DNA from: Eleginops maclovinus | Taxonomy: Eukaryota > Chordata > Actinopteri > Perciformes > Eleginopidae | Assembly: GCF_036324505.1 (NCBI RefSeq) | Contig: NC_086358.1 | Span: 1,103,329 to 1,167,328 of the forward strand | Direction: 5' to 3' | DNA length: 64,000 nt | Shown here: one piece after another, positions 50,905 to 63,104 of the stretch | Position numbering within the stretch: position 1 is the stretch's first letter | How the letters are laid out: every line of letters begins with the position of its first letter | Made by a program: the position numbers and the translations under genes | The notes under the pieces: generated by a model | Seen by the model: only the letters and a program-made list of their open reading frames with translations | Told to the model about the DNA's origin: nothing | Databases searched by the model: none

Positions 50905-51435
50905 ATCCGCAGCTCGTTCAGACGTCACAACAGAAGATTTGTTTGTACTTTATCTGCTTTAATTACCCCTACGACTACAACTACCCTGTGACTTCCTAAA
51001 GAAGTGAAGGCAATGATTAGCTAATGACCTAATAGGAAATGATCTTTAATATTTACCCTAGAGGCATCTTTAGATATTAGGCGTACGTCCAGCGTTAGCC
51101 GCTCTGCAGGGGGAAGTGCTCCTTTGAAATAATGGGGGAAATAGAAATATATGCAACAAAACTTGTTGCTTTTCAATATCCTTAATATTTTTGTGATGGT
51201 TGCACCAGTTTATACAACATTATGGAACTAACTTGTACTTGCAAAGACAGAAAGGCAACAAAATCCTGTTCCTCCCGCAGCATTTCCAATATATTTTGAG
51301 TTTGTTGCCAGCCTATTGAAATCTCTTGTGCAACTTATTCAGATGTCACAACCCATGCTTTGTGCTGTAAGTTGAAATACTCTGAAATTGTGAAGAGTCT
51401 TGTGACTGTATTACCTAAAGAAGTGGAGAACCTTT
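50905..51435 (+). repeat. Diverged direct duplication, offset about 415 bp
   Basis: GCAGCTCGTTCAGACGTCACAAC (first part at 50910) recurs as GCAACTTATTCAGATGTCACAA at 51331. Both are followed about 70 nt later by (C/T)TGTGACT followed by TACCTAAAGAAGTG or TTCCTAAAGAAGTG (50988 and 51402). Confidence 0.6.
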
Positions 51436-52236
51436 CCATATTTAGCCTGTGGGAACCCCTTAAACAGAAGCATGAACTCAGATTTAGCAGTAAGTAGGAA
51501 AGTTCTGCAGAGGAAAAAACAGGTCTAATGATGGCACGTTCTTGAACTCCATCATCTGCATTTCTGCAAAGCAAGCACAACCAGAACATGTATTTCCAAT
51601 CTGGTTCCATCTCCAGCGGAGGAACCCTCGGGCGCCCCGGGGGAATCTGAGCGGCCAGTCTGCGATCAGAGAGCAGAGAGGTCTGACGCCGACAAAGCGT
51701 GAGACACCTGGAGACGGTGGAGAGGAGGGCCCGGTATCAGGAGGAGCTGATAGTTGAGGCGGCGTAGAGACGATAAGACGCAGCAGCTGTACTTCTTATC
51801 CTCCGCAGAGCAGCCGGGAGAAACGAAGCCTCCCTAGTGAGCCAGCGGAAATCTTATCTGGGCGAGGGGCGATGTGTCCCCCACATGAACCCCCGCTGTC
51901 GGCACGCATCACTCAGACAGGAGGACGTTTCTGATCCACTTCTGTTTCTGAATAACTGTATCAGGTGAAAGGCATCAACTTGTAACCCTATAATATCCTC
52001 ACAGTGTTCACACCCAGGTGTTTGATCAGACAGAAGGGAGATGTATTTTCTCCATATTGCAATCTTCAGGGATATCTTTTTCTGAATTTCCCAGATTTTT
52101 AAAGATCATTTTATTAAAATGCTCATTTGTTTATATACGAGGGGCAAGAGCGTCAATGGTCAACCCTAAAATAATCACATATTGCCTTGTCGAGTAGAAT
52201 CTACCATTTGGGGAAGTACCGGTCATCATGCCTTCT
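51436..52236. other. Non-coding stretch, no gene seen
   Basis: Unique-looking. Confidence 0.55.
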
Positions 52237-52650
52237 TCATTCTTGTCCGGTTTTTAGCCGGGGACCTCAAGGAGAGTTGAGAGCTTCTTAAGCAATCCTG
52301 CAAGAACCATCGGCCAAATTCAAGCAGGAGCTGCACAAAACGGTTCCTCTGCGGGCGATATCTCCTCTACACTTGGTGCTATTGGGACCGCATTTGGTGG
52401 AAGTGTGTAGATATGATGTCTGAGTGACCATGACCAGTATGGTGCCATTGAGCCAGGAGGCGGAGCTGTAGCGGCATCATCAAACCAGAAAGGAGGTCCT
52501 TCATTAAGACTCCCCTTCACATATCTGAAGTATCGTTCATCCAATCTTCTTCCCACTGCCCGGTTTTTAGCCGAGGACCTCAGGGAGAGCTGAGAGGTTC
52601 TTAAGAAATCCTGCAAGAACCATCGGCAAGCAATCGGCTAACTTCAAACA
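52237..52650. repeat. Pair of about 100-bp direct repeats flanking a 200-bp spacer
   Basis: TCCGGTTTTTAGCCGGGGACC, AGGAGAGTTGAGAG, TTCTTAAG, AATCCTGCAAGAACCATCGG and TTCAAGCAGGAGCTGCACA (52236-52338) recur as CCCGGTTTTTAGCCGAGGACC and so on, to TTCAAACAGGAAGTGCACA, at 52558-52660. A 98-codon minus-strand frame (52320-52616) spans the spacer and part of the second repeat. Its product is not recognised. The arrangement could be a short element with direct terminal repeats or a simple duplication. Confidence 0.65.
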
Positions 52651-52724
52651 GGAAGTGCACATTTTTCTCCTGGTGCTTTCTGCGGTTTCTAAACGTTTAG
52701 ATGCATCAACACCATCATGTAGCC

Positions 52725-53010
52725 TTGCATATAGTGATGGATAATACCATGTGGTTATCAGGTTGAATCCCCTTTATCTCTCTGTATTCCTTCTGAACAA
52801 TGAATTGACTCTGAGCTCATCTTTTAAACCTTAAAGAGGAGTGAAAACACAGACTACTGAGCGGAGCAAGTTTGAGTTTCCTCCACAAGCTTCGGCAGCG
52901 ACTGAACGCCTTTAGTTTTGGACATTTATTAAAATACAGACAAGAGTTTGGGTGTCAATGCTGTTTCTGGATTTAAATTAACCAACCTTTACAGACGTTC
53001 TGGCCTCCAC
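52725..53010 (+). mobile_element. Dispersed repeat, copy 1 (shared with 54060-54400)
   Basis: ATGGATAATACCATGTGGTT at about 52737 begins a stretch that matches 54066 onward at high identity for about 150 bp, including CTTCTGAACAATGAATTGAC, GCTCATCTTTTAAACCTTAA and GAGGAGTGAAAACACAGAC. The match then continues more loosely through TTCGGCAG, TTGGTGTCAA / TGGGTGTCAA and CCTTTACAGA. Confidence 0.75.
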
Positions 53011-53883
53011 CTGAACTCCCCGATCACATTTTTGTCTCTGAATGATTTAACAGCGACCTGATGTTCCTACAGCGGCGTGCCTGTATTCTCCTTTTCCTGT
53101 ACAGCAGCATACAGCTAATCCAAAGCTCTCCCAGACGTGACATTTCTTATTTCTCAGTCTCTGACTCAGGAGGAGTGCAGTAGCAATAAAACAAAGGTCA
53201 CCACTTACTTAGGAAATAACAGCTCTTAGATAAAGTGGCAGAGAAGATGATCTCGTTTCACAAATAGAGAATACAGACTGCAGGTCCTGAGAAGTACAGA
53301 GGAGTATCTGAAGCAGGACTGAAGCTTCAGTAAAGACTTTTATTGGCAGCTCTGCTCCTCTCTTAGGTACAGGACTGTAGAGTTTGCTATCCTCCACTGG
53401 CAGGGAAATTAATTAAAAGATAAAGAAACTTTAAACAACGTGCTGCCATTCTTCACGATAAAACAGAGGGGCTCGGGATGAATAGCTGTCACAACTTATT
53501 ATGAATCCCATCTGACGAGTACCGCACAGAATCCACCGCCAATGTAAACACGGCTGATTTAATCCCAAACTGTGGTACAGCCTTTTAAAGTGTCTTCGTC
53601 ACACAGGGAGGTCATAAGGGTGAACACTCACTGGAAACAGAGATTTTAAAGCCACTTTCAAAGCCCTGTTTTACGTGCAGGGTTTTAGCTTCATGACAGT
53701 AGCATGAAAAGACACTGAAATTGGACGACAATTAGCCGTCAATCCTACCGTCAGATAGAGAAACAGGAAGTAGCTGACGCCTGCGAGTCAAACACAGGCG
53801 CTCAGACAGAAGGAGCTGAAGCTAGTTCGTTAAAATCTCAAATAAAACATGAATCTCTTATTGTGACGGTTTATCTTCTACAC
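53011..53883. other. Non-coding stretch between two repeat copies
   Basis: A minus-strand frame (53209-53397, ending RAVIS) is bounded by a possible acceptor and an ACTTAC donor complement at about 53206. Product unknown, probably chance. Confidence 0.4.
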
Positions 53884-54440
53884 CAGTGGTTCTCAAACCT
53901 TTTTCAATAATGAACCCCCTTCAAGAAAGAGTCCCCCCTGATCAGCGCAAAAACAATGTGGTAGGGAAAAGAATCCTCTCTGAAGAGGTCCAGCTGCTCC
54001 TTCAGAGTCTGATTCATTAAAACCTTGAAAGGCTGCATTTCAAATGTTTACAATCCATATGTATGATGGATAATACCATGTGGTTATCAGATTCAATCCC
54101 CTGTATCTCTCTGTACTCCTTCTGAACAATGAATTGACTCTGAGCTCATCTTTTAAACCTTAAAGAGGAGTGAAAACACAGACCACTGAGCAGAGGAAGT
54201 CTTAAGTTTCCTCCACAATAAATCTCTGAAAGCAGCCACATTCATCACACCCTTCCTCCGTTATAGAGTCCTCCACCAGCTTAAAGATACACAGGAATCC
54301 AGCCATGGGCATTCCTCAGAAGCCTGTTGGAGCTTCGGCAGTGAAATCTATTTAAATGCAGAGCAGACTGTTGGTGTCAAAGCTCTTTCAGAACAAAACA
54401 CGTCCTTTACAGAAACTGTTTCTCAAATTGAGGATGTAGT
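53884..54440 (+). mobile_element. hAT-like end plus dispersed repeat copy 2
   Basis: CAGTGGTTCTCAAACC at 53884-53899 is the classic terminal sequence of hAT/Charlie-type elements. It is followed by a decayed CCCCCTT-rich stretch and by the 150-bp block shared with 52725. No matching inverted end (GGTTTGAGAACCACTG) was found downstream, so the element is truncated or its end has decayed. Copy 2 holds about 100 bp (CATTCATCACACCCTTCC and so on) that copy 1 lacks. Confidence 0.6.
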
Positions 54441-55728
54441 GTCTTTCTTCTCCGTCTTTAACTTCATTAACTCGTCTTTTGTTCGTCTACAATCCTGAAA
54501 ACAAGCTAGAGGGGTTTGTGTGGTTTCTCCTGAAGCTCAGGTTTCTGTCCTCACGTTGTTGATTCAGTCTGCTCAGCCACAACACACATCCTGCTGGAGG
54601 ATTTCAATCACTTCCCAGTCTCCTTCTCCCTGAAAATCCTCCACATTTCTCTGCAGATACAGTCTGCTGACAGTGACGGAGAGAGGGTGACGAAGAGGAG
54701 GGAGCGGATAGAGAGGAGAGGAACATCCACACTAACGACACATTGATTTAATAGTCTGAACACTTCATCGTTGAGAAGCTCATTTTCAACTATTTCGGCT
54801 TTCTGAACCTCCAAATATGACGGAGAAATATGCAGAAATATAAACGTAATCAAAGAGTGAATCGAGCAAAATATGTCAGTAACTCTGTAAAGGTAAATCT
54901 GATGATCAGTTCACAGATTAAAAGAGTTGAGGTCCTTCCTGCTCTCCAGTTCACTCTACCACTCCTCCATGTTCCTCTCCTCATTCTCTATCCACACCAC
55001 AGAGGCGTCATGCTGCAGATGGATATGTTAAATATTTATCCACTCTCGATCCCTACCCTCCTACAGAATGTCAAACTGTACGGACATATGCTTCGGTTAC
55101 TTCCAGGAAAAACTCCTCCGCATTCTGTGTAATACTCTATCCAAGGTCTGACCTACAAACCGAGAAGAATTCGGAATATGATGGATTAGAAAACATCCTG
55201 AAAATGCACCTCAGCAAGTGCAGGGCAGGACTTCTGTGCAGAGATGGATAACGCTGCAGTGTTTGGAATGTCCCCTGCACTTTATCAGACTCAGATATAC
55301 TTTAGATATCACTCAGGGTACACTACGATCTTCAAGACACTGCTTTCAATGTGATCAGCCTCTTAAATAAGGGAAAAAGGGGGCTGTTACAACCACTCGT
55401 CGGTGCAGACAGTCGTTACCTTTGATAACCATTACAGAAACAAAGCAGATGAAACCCAGCTGACGTGACCGTAGAAATGATGCTAGCAACAGGAAAGAGT
55501 GACAATTAAGCACAGGACTTTCAATCAGGAAACAGCTGTTCCTCACACACATTTCCTCCCACCACTGTGAGTATTTTTGAGGAACGGAGTGTGTTTCAGT
55601 AAACTGATTACTGCAGGAGAGCGCTGCAGACTGGAAATGTGTTCATGTAAAGCAATCTCCATCTGCAGCCATCTGCACCCATAGATTCACACTGCAGCAG
55701 CAAACAATACCATGCACAGCCAGAGGAA
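54441..55728. other. Non-coding stretch, no gene seen
   Basis: Unique-looking. The frame 54830-55132 + (100 codons) has no known domain. Confidence 0.5.
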
Positions 55729-55768
55729 ACACACACACACAGACACACACACACACACACACACACAC
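55729..55768 (+). repeat. (CA)n microsatellite, 40 bp
   Basis: One GA interruption near 55741. Confidence 0.97.
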
Positions 55769-55881
55769 GATAACATGAAGTTCAATAGGGTATAGGGTTA
55801 TAGTTGGAATCAGATAATGACTTCTATCAAACAGCCCTCCAGAGTCGAATAAAAACTCTCTTCCTCCACAATCACCTCCCA

Positions 55882-55885
<4 letters not shown>

Positions 55886-55947
<62 letters not shown>
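55886..55947 (+). repeat. (GT)31 microsatellite
   Basis: Pure 62-bp array, in opposite orientation to the CA array 117 bp upstream. Confidence 0.99.
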
Positions 55948-55948
<1 letters not shown>

Positions 55949-56053
55949 AAGTTGTGTCCTGACAGAAAGTTAGCCTTCATGATCCGATGGCCTGAGACGC
56001 GCCTGCTGCTGCTCATAAATCGTTTTCTTTCGGAGGACACAAAGAGAGGGCAG

Positions 56054-56157
<104 letters not shown>

Positions 56158-56269
56158 GCTGGATCATGCACAGCGACATACAGTAACCCCTCTGCATGGT
56201 TAAGACTGCAGTGACTGATCTCAGCAGGACGCCGAGCTGAAAAGAGGAGAAACTCCAGGGATTTTAGCC

Positions 56270-56340
56270 TCTGCAGACCATTTACATGCACTAAAACATA
56301 TAGAACACACTACAGGGGAAGAAAGGGAAGGGATTTATAA
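56270..56340. mobile_element. Dispersed repeat fragment (shared with 45671)
   Basis: CAGACCATTTACATGCACTA, then AAACATATAGAACACACTAC and AGGGGAAGAAAGGGAA. The order of words matches a widespread fish repeat. Ends undefined. Confidence 0.6.
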
Positions 56341-57509
56341 CAACTAATCAGTTTATTGTCAAAACTGTCAATCAAAAACCCAAACTTACATCTCCAAATG
56401 TCTCATTTTGTCCAAACAGCAAACCGAAACTCAAAAATGTATTTTCCATTCCTTCTCAGGAGCCGGAGGGAAATGGAGTTCTGTGAGTTAGGCACTAAAA
56501 GATGCTCCATATTTATTCCTCTCCACAAAAAAAGTATATTTCCACAGCAGAAGATAACCACCGCAGCACTCTGGATATAACTTCAAATTGAATTTCTGTT
56601 GAGAAAGCTGCAGGCCAGATAAGCCTGTATGCAGCGAATAGAAAGCAGCACATTAAAATGCAAACTGCACCGGGGGTTTGTGCCCCCCGTTTTCAACACG
56701 GAGCACTTTCGCTGTCCGGCGACTCGGCGACAGCATCTGTGTTTTGTCTCGTGCATATTTATGAAAGCTAAGTAGCCGTCGTCCAGCCCCATTACCCTCA
56801 CACAGCGTACTCTGCTCAGGTGTTTGGACCGACTCAGCCGGCTGTCCTTCATCCTGCGGAGAGCAGAAGTGACGTGGAGCGGGACGCCATCTGTTAGAGG
56901 TAAGAAGTGCTGAGTGCAGGAACAGGTACAGAAGAGTCTGTGGAGTTTGGGGGGGGAGGGAGTTTCACTTCAAAAACCCAGTCCAGTTTGCTTTGGTTTC
57001 AATGTCCAAAGTATGTTTTCCCCAGTACTCAATACGTAGAGCTGCTGGATTTCAAATACAAACTAATTGGGATTATTTTTGAGACCCAATTGCGGTTGAC
57101 TTGTCCCAAACAATCGGCTCCTATCGTCTTTGCCTGACCGCTATAAGTGCAAAATGAACCGCTGTGACAATTCAGTTTGTTTAAATGTTCTACACTCAAA
57201 GAAAAAAGATCCTACTTTCTTACTACCAGAAAAGTTTGAGAACATTTCACTCATAAACGTCTTGATTTAGGCACTAGAAATTCCTCTCAGTTCCTCAGGA
57301 TTACACGTTTAGAAGCTTTTCTTTCCATTCACAGAATCCCTGGATGTCTTGCTCAGATAAATCTCTACATGTTTGCAATATTTCTACGAATATGCTTATC
57401 AAACTGACTCAAACACAGCAGTTGACCAACACTGTGTCCCCTCACTGAATAAATAAAACGAGCCCATTTTTGCAGCAAACCCTCTGAACAGATCTCTGGT
57501 AAAAATGTC
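56341..57509. other. Non-coding stretch, no gene seen
   Basis: 56690-56900 is CpG-richer and ends in GAG|GTAAGAAG (GT at 56900), a good donor, but no coherent upstream frame was seen. Confidence 0.45.
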
Positions 57510-58110
57510 TCCAGCAGACCTTAGTTTCCCTCTGGAAGTTTGGCGTTTACATTCTACTTCGATACCTCTCATTTTGCGGTCTGAATATCTAATGATATTG
57601 GAAGTGGATTGGATTTGTTGCTTGGAAATGCAACGCTTGGAGCCCTGCTTGTTTCTGTGTTCCTGAGACGCTCATTGCCAATCCGAGGATAAAATGCTCA
57701 TCCATGCAATGAACTGCTTCTTTCACTTTCATCTTCCTCTGAAGAGTCACTCAGGTGTGAAATATCCCAAAATGGCTCATGCAAACTCCTCTTTTCTTTG
57801 AGAGTCTGACTCTACTCGACTACCTCTTGTTTTCCCATGATGTCTCGCTCATTATTTGGATTTGTTTCAAAGATATGCAACATATTCAAACCGGTGTCTC
57901 TGCTTCTGATGCTGATGCCAGTCCAAGGATAAAACGCCTGCACTGTCCCACGTCTTGCTCTGTTTCAAGCACCGTATGAACACGTTCACAACGTAAGAAA
58001 ATGGGGTTTCATTGGAGGGCATTTTTTATGAGTAAAGGCTTAGCTGATATTCACGCTCAGACGCACAAATCAGGACTGGCCGAGTCACTCAGGTGTGAAA
58101 CTGCTAATTA
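57510..58110 (+). repeat. Diverged direct duplication, unit about 230-340 bp
   Basis: CCAATCCGAGGATAAAATGC (57679) recurs as CCAGTCCAAGGATAAAACGC (57917). GAGTCACTCAGGTGTGAAA occurs at 57744 and 58084. CGATACCTCTCATTTTGCGG (57560) resembles CGACTACCTCTTGTTTTCCC (57818), and TTGGATTTGTT occurs in both. Several overlapping copies with indels. Confidence 0.6.
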
Positions 58111-60175
58111 CTAAGTATAAAATCCTCTCCGAGAGGAATCTGCACATCAGCGGTCGCCATAAAAAAGGGACAGAAAGAGAAAGAAATTAAACTTCTTCGT
58201 TCTCTCTTTTCCGTGACTGACCTTTAGATGAAATTTCATGATTGGAGTGATTGTCTATTTCCCGCCGTCAGGAGAGGAAGAAGTCCTATTTCAACTCTCA
58301 GCTGCAAAAGAGAGAACTTCCATTATGGATTTTTGGAAGAGCCATTAGCCGCGTTATCTGGTCCACCGTGAGAAGCGATTCAAGTGTGGGAAAGAAAGAA
58401 GCTTTGTAGTGAGTCTCAGACACCGGCCTTCAGAAACTTCCCATTTATCACCAGAGCCAGACGTGCCGCTCGGACTTTCATATTGGCTTCGACAATAAGT
58501 ACAAACAGCGCTGTGCACATTTAACTCTGAGGCATTTGATGCATGCTCATTAGGAGAATAAGTGGGAGGAATATCTCCCAGTCAGTCAGTCTGTTGTTGC
58601 ACAAAGTTTCAATACTTTAAAGAAGTCTGCATGGAATACTGGAAGCGGCCCGGGCAAACCCCAAGGCTGTAAGTATCTCACAAGCCAGTAAAAATCACAA
58701 AACCCTTTTAAACGTTGAAATATTTGGCACATAAACGGGTTAAATCCACACTCTGAAGTGTATGAAGTCCAGACTGATGTGGACTGGATGAGATTGACTT
58801 CCAGACAAACACAATATTTGTAAAGTTAAGAACACCGACCTCCATTCACGCGGGATCTCAGATATCACTTAGGATTACCCGTCAATCATCTTAGCAAGAA
58901 TGAGCAGCAGCAGTTGAACCCGGAAAACTGTCCGGAAGTAACACACTCTGCATCAGAATCATCTTGAATTTGTACTGGTCAGAGTTGGACGATAAGAGGG
59001 CTATACTTGCTGGATTTAAGAGTACAGTAGGAACTATGGTCGGACAATTTGTGCAAATTTGACCACAATTGGGCATATTCCACCACCAGGCAGAAGATGT
59101 TAGCACACGTAAATAAGATATAAATATATAGAACTTTATTGTTAATGCACGGAGACAAGAACATGCAGTTTGGAATTCAACCAGCAAACAGTGGTAAATT
59201 GCATAGGATTGGAAACCAGTTATGAGCATTAGACGCAGTGAAGTGTTGTAGTACACTGATACTCCCCAGTATACCCAGTGGTAGCTAAATATATGAATAG
59301 AGAGTCATTGAGATATTACCATTGCATCAAATTCCCACTAAAACAATCTCTACTTTATTTTTAACACTGCTCTTCTGTTAAAGTTACTAAGGTGAATCTG
59401 AGTGGTCCACTAACTGGGTCTACTTTATAGACACTCAACATTTTACCTGTGGGAATTGGCTGCTTTTTGATTTTGGTTTTGGATTGTTAAACGTGCAATT
59501 TTAAGAGACAACCTTCAGTTTTGGGAACCATTCTTGAAATGTCCTGACCCTGGAACACTTTCTCGGAGAATAAAAGGAACCAGCAAATCTGGCACCTGCA
59601 AAAAGTCTGAATATTACACCTGAATTGTCCACTTTTTGACTGATACTGCTTTGTCTCTACAACTGATTCGCTCCACACGTCGTGACCTTAAGAACTGCGC
59701 CTCGTGTCGGATGGATCCTTGAAGCCCGGATTTAAGGACGGACATCCCGCACGGCGCTCCTTTGAGATGGAAATGTAATTCCTTTGAAGGCCTCTGACAG
59801 ACGTCTGTGTGTATGCCATTAAAGACGGTTTTAAAGGCCGTCCTTGGACTCAGGCGGAACGAGAATCCCCGCCATTTAGAAAAACTGGAGACTGCCTTTA
59901 AATATTTGACTGATTCCGCTCCTTTTGAGGGATGATACGTAACTCAGCTGACAATATGATTACACTTTTACACACGGTGTCCTCTACGCTCCGCCGCGTC
60001 CTGAAGGATTTTCTTTAATGCTCTTTGAAAAAGTCATACACGGCATTTCAGGGCGACTACTAAAAGCAGCGTCTCCGTCATTACCGTGAACTGCCGGCAG
60101 ATATTCCCACCACTGAGGGAAGAATAAAATAAACCACTCTGAGATTCTGTTACCGTCTTTCCACAGCACTCATCG
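58111..60175. other. Non-coding stretch, no gene seen
   Basis: Unique-looking, partly AT-rich. The 58891-59256 minus frame has no recognised domain. Confidence 0.5.
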
Positions 60176-60800
60176 TGGCTCCTTCTGTCCTACGTCCTCA
60201 CTTCCTGTTTCCTTCATTATTCCTGTTTCTTTATTCCCTCTTACATTTCCTTTAGTCTTGCATCCTTTATCCTCCATGTCCTTGTTCTATTACTCCCTTT
60301 CCATTTGTCCTCCATCCTTCCCTTCTTGATTTCTGAACTCCTGCCAGTATTACTTCTCTTCTCCCTTTCCTCATTCCTTTCCTTCAGTCCTTCATACTTA
60401 CTTTCTTCATTTCTATTCCTCCTTATGTCCTACATCCTTAGTTCCCTGTTCCATTTTCCTTCCTTCTGTCTTGCTCTTCCCTTTAATTCTGTCCTACACC
60501 CTTATTTCCTCGTCCTTCATCCTCCCTTTCCTTCAGTAATTTATACTTTCCTTTTCTTCCATCCGTATTAGTTTGCTTTCCTCTTCCTTCTGTCCTCTAT
60601 CCTTACACCCTCTTTCACTCATCCTTCCTCCCACACTTTCTAAATTCCTTTTCTAGATCCTCTTCCTTTTCCTTCCTCTCCTGTTTCCTTTGGTCCTAAA
60701 TCCTTACTTCCTTTTGTTTTCATCATTCTGCAACCATTGCTTCATTCCTTATCCTTCTGTCCTCCATTCCTCCTTCCCTTTCCTCCCACCCTCCCCTCTC
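60176..60800 (+). repeat. Long pyrimidine-rich region
   Basis: About 600 bp with strong C+T bias on the plus strand and recurring TCCTTC, CCTTTCC, TTCTGTCCT, ACATCCTTA and TTCCTT words, but no fixed period. A decayed (TTCC)n-type array is the simplest reading. The Leu/Ser/Phe-rich frame at 60305-60571 follows from this composition. Confidence 0.75.
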
Positions 60801-61775
60801 ATTAATAAGGACACACAGTTTCTCTAACCCCTCACTCTCGGGGCTCGGCCTTTCCTCTCCACGAGACGTACAGCTCCTCTCATGCTGGAGGTTAATTGAA
60901 GTGCATTGTGGGATCACTGAGCGAAGGCTCGTGGTAACCCCGGCGTGGGGGAGGGGGGGTCACGACGAGCACGCCTGGATGGCTCCGTGCAGCTGTAAAC
61001 ACTGATCCGCCCGGCGATAACACGGCACTTTAACACGAATGCTTCACTGAGAGGAAGCAGGGCGATCATCTGCAGACCCACAGCCTCTGGGCCGTATCAA
61101 TATTTAACTTTGGTTCAATATTTAATGATCCTTTACTGCCAGAAGCATGATGATCAAGCTATGGGAGACAATGAGGGGAGGATTCATGGTCACTTCTGCT
61201 GTTAGAGGGCTCAATTCTAAGAGTGTTACCCCACCAGAGACATGCTGATCGAACCCACTCCCCGAGCCTCAGACTCGTCGTTACTGCAGCACTAATTGAT
61301 CATCTTCATCAGATTTCTGCTCCTCAAAATGTAAGATTTACTGCCTTTGTTATGTTTTGTATCATTGTCATCTTTACGGCTTTATATTCAAGACATAAGG
61401 AGATGTCGTACGGATTGTTTGGGCTTACATTTGACAGAAGAATCTTCACCAACAAAGTCAAAGCTGCAGCTATAAGCTCACAAATGAAATGCACAGATGA
61501 ATAAAAGCCAGATATGGTGATAATCAGTTGGTAATTTGTGTAAAACTGTTTAGTAAAAATGCTGTTTCCAGAGATTTCCTGCTTTATATCGTTTTTAACT
61601 GAAGGTTTTGGGGTTTTGGAGTGACAAAAGAAGACATTTAAAGATATAACTTCTGACTTTTAGAAACTGGGATGCACAGCACGTTGTCCAGTAAATAATA
61701 AGCAGAATATTCGCTAATGGAGATAATTGTAAGGTGCAGCCATAGCAAGAGCATAATAAAGATGGTATGATAGGG
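60801..61775. other. Non-coding stretch, no gene seen
   Basis: Unique-looking. The frame 61223-61504 + has no known domain. Confidence 0.5.
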
Positions 61776-62021
61776 AAGTGAAGGAGAGACAGAAAGAGGA
61801 AGAGAGACAGAAAGAGAAGGAGAGACAGAAAGAGGAAGAGAGACAGAAAGAGAAGGAGAGACAGAAAGAGAAGGAGAGACAGAAAGAGGAGAGACAGAAA
61901 GAGAAGGAGAGACAGAAAGAGAAGGAGAGACAGAAAGAGGAGGAGAGGCAGAAAGAGGAGGAGAGACAGAAAGAGAAGGAGAGACAGAAAGAGGAAGAGA
62001 GACAGAAAGAGGAGGAAACAT
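61776..62021 (+). repeat. 18-bp polypurine minisatellite, unit GACAGAAAGAGAAGGAGA
   Basis: About 13 copies, alternating GAGAAGGAGA and GAGGAAGAGA forms, with one 15-bp copy near 61884. The plus strand is purine except for the C in each unit. The frame gives RQKEKE/RQKEEE repeats, which I treat as repeat translation. Confidence 0.96.
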
Positions 62022-62380
62022 AGGAGGCAGAGAGGAGAAAGACGTAGAGCAAATCTAAAGCAAGATAGGGAAAAGAAGTATCCATGTCTGCAGCCAGATT
62101 ATAAATCCTGTAAGTGCTGCTGCTCTCTACATGTTGCATCACACCCTACTGTGTTTACGCAGAAGTGTGTGATGCATTGATTCTGTGTTTCCTCGGCCCG
62201 GCGGTTGCATCACGTTCCTCCTCAGCAGATGTTCCTCCGGTGTCTCTGCCGGCCCTTCGAGTGTTCGACATCGCCGCCTTCTATCCGTGTTTCTCGATCT
62301 GACGTTGTGTTTTAATACACCGACACCGAGCCTCCCGTCTGCAGCCTCCCACTGCTCATCAAGCATTCAGCGGAGGAGGT
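62022..62380. other. Non-coding stretch, no gene seen
   Basis: Unique-looking. Confidence 0.55.
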
Positions 62381-62404
62381 TGTGTGTGTGTGTGTGTGTG
62401 TGTG
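62381..62404 (+). repeat. (TG)12 microsatellite
   Basis: Pure 24-bp array. Confidence 0.97.
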
Positions 62405-63104
62405 AGCAGGGAGCACTAACCAGGCCTTCAGTGTATCTCACACACACACATAAAAAACGCCTCCCTTTCTTGCCTCACCCCCTTATCCAATCACACTTAA
62501 GCGTGATGTTGTTGTCCATTAGCATTGACTGGGTTTGCTGAGGCTAGCAGAAAAATGGTAACAGCTCTCTCACACACACACTGAGCACACATACGATGCC
62601 CTCACTTCTACCCTTGAGAGATTCATTAGCAGATCACAGTGGATGACTACAGCATGCGTCAGGAGACACCACTAAAGCAGGAAGCAGTTGGTGCTGGAGA
62701 GGAAGCGTGTCTGATTTCCATTTCATGCCCTAACAACGTTAAGTAAGTAGGTGGTGAGTCCATAATACAAACCCTCCCTCACAAGTAGAAAACCTCCATC
62801 AAGGCTGTACTTTAGGATGGTCAAGCAAATAGGCATACAGTATTAAAGAAGCCCTCAGTGTGAACCTGAGTGGAGCTTAGGTTTAGAGTCTGAGGACAAT
62901 AAAAGCAGCTGATTTTTTATATTTCTCCGCTAATCCCAGGTTGAATGTAAAATGAATGTCTTGAAAAGAACTTGAACCTGCTGCTGACAGGTGGAAATAT
63001 CAGTACTTTAAATATGAGCGCCTCAAACGAAAAAGGCAGTGAATGTCTGAAACCAGAGCCCAGTCTGCTCTGATTGGTTAGCTACACAACCCTGGCTCAC
63101 TACT
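62405..63104. other. Non-coding stretch, no gene seen
   Basis: Unique-looking sequence up to the transposon. Confidence 0.55.

Noticed and set aside
53209..53397. Minus-strand frame with possible acceptor and ACTTAC donor complement
   Set aside because: The frame ends in a stop just before the donor and starts at a non-ATG codon. No homology was recognised.
56690..56900. CpG-richer patch with GAG|GTAAGAAG donor as a first exon/promoter
   Set aside because: No TATA, initiator or coherent frame was seen. Composition alone is too weak.
61778..62023. 81-codon Lys/Glu/Arg/Gln-rich frame (RQKEKE repeats)
   Set aside because: Direct product of the 18-bp purine minisatellite. The unit length being a multiple of three keeps it open automatically.
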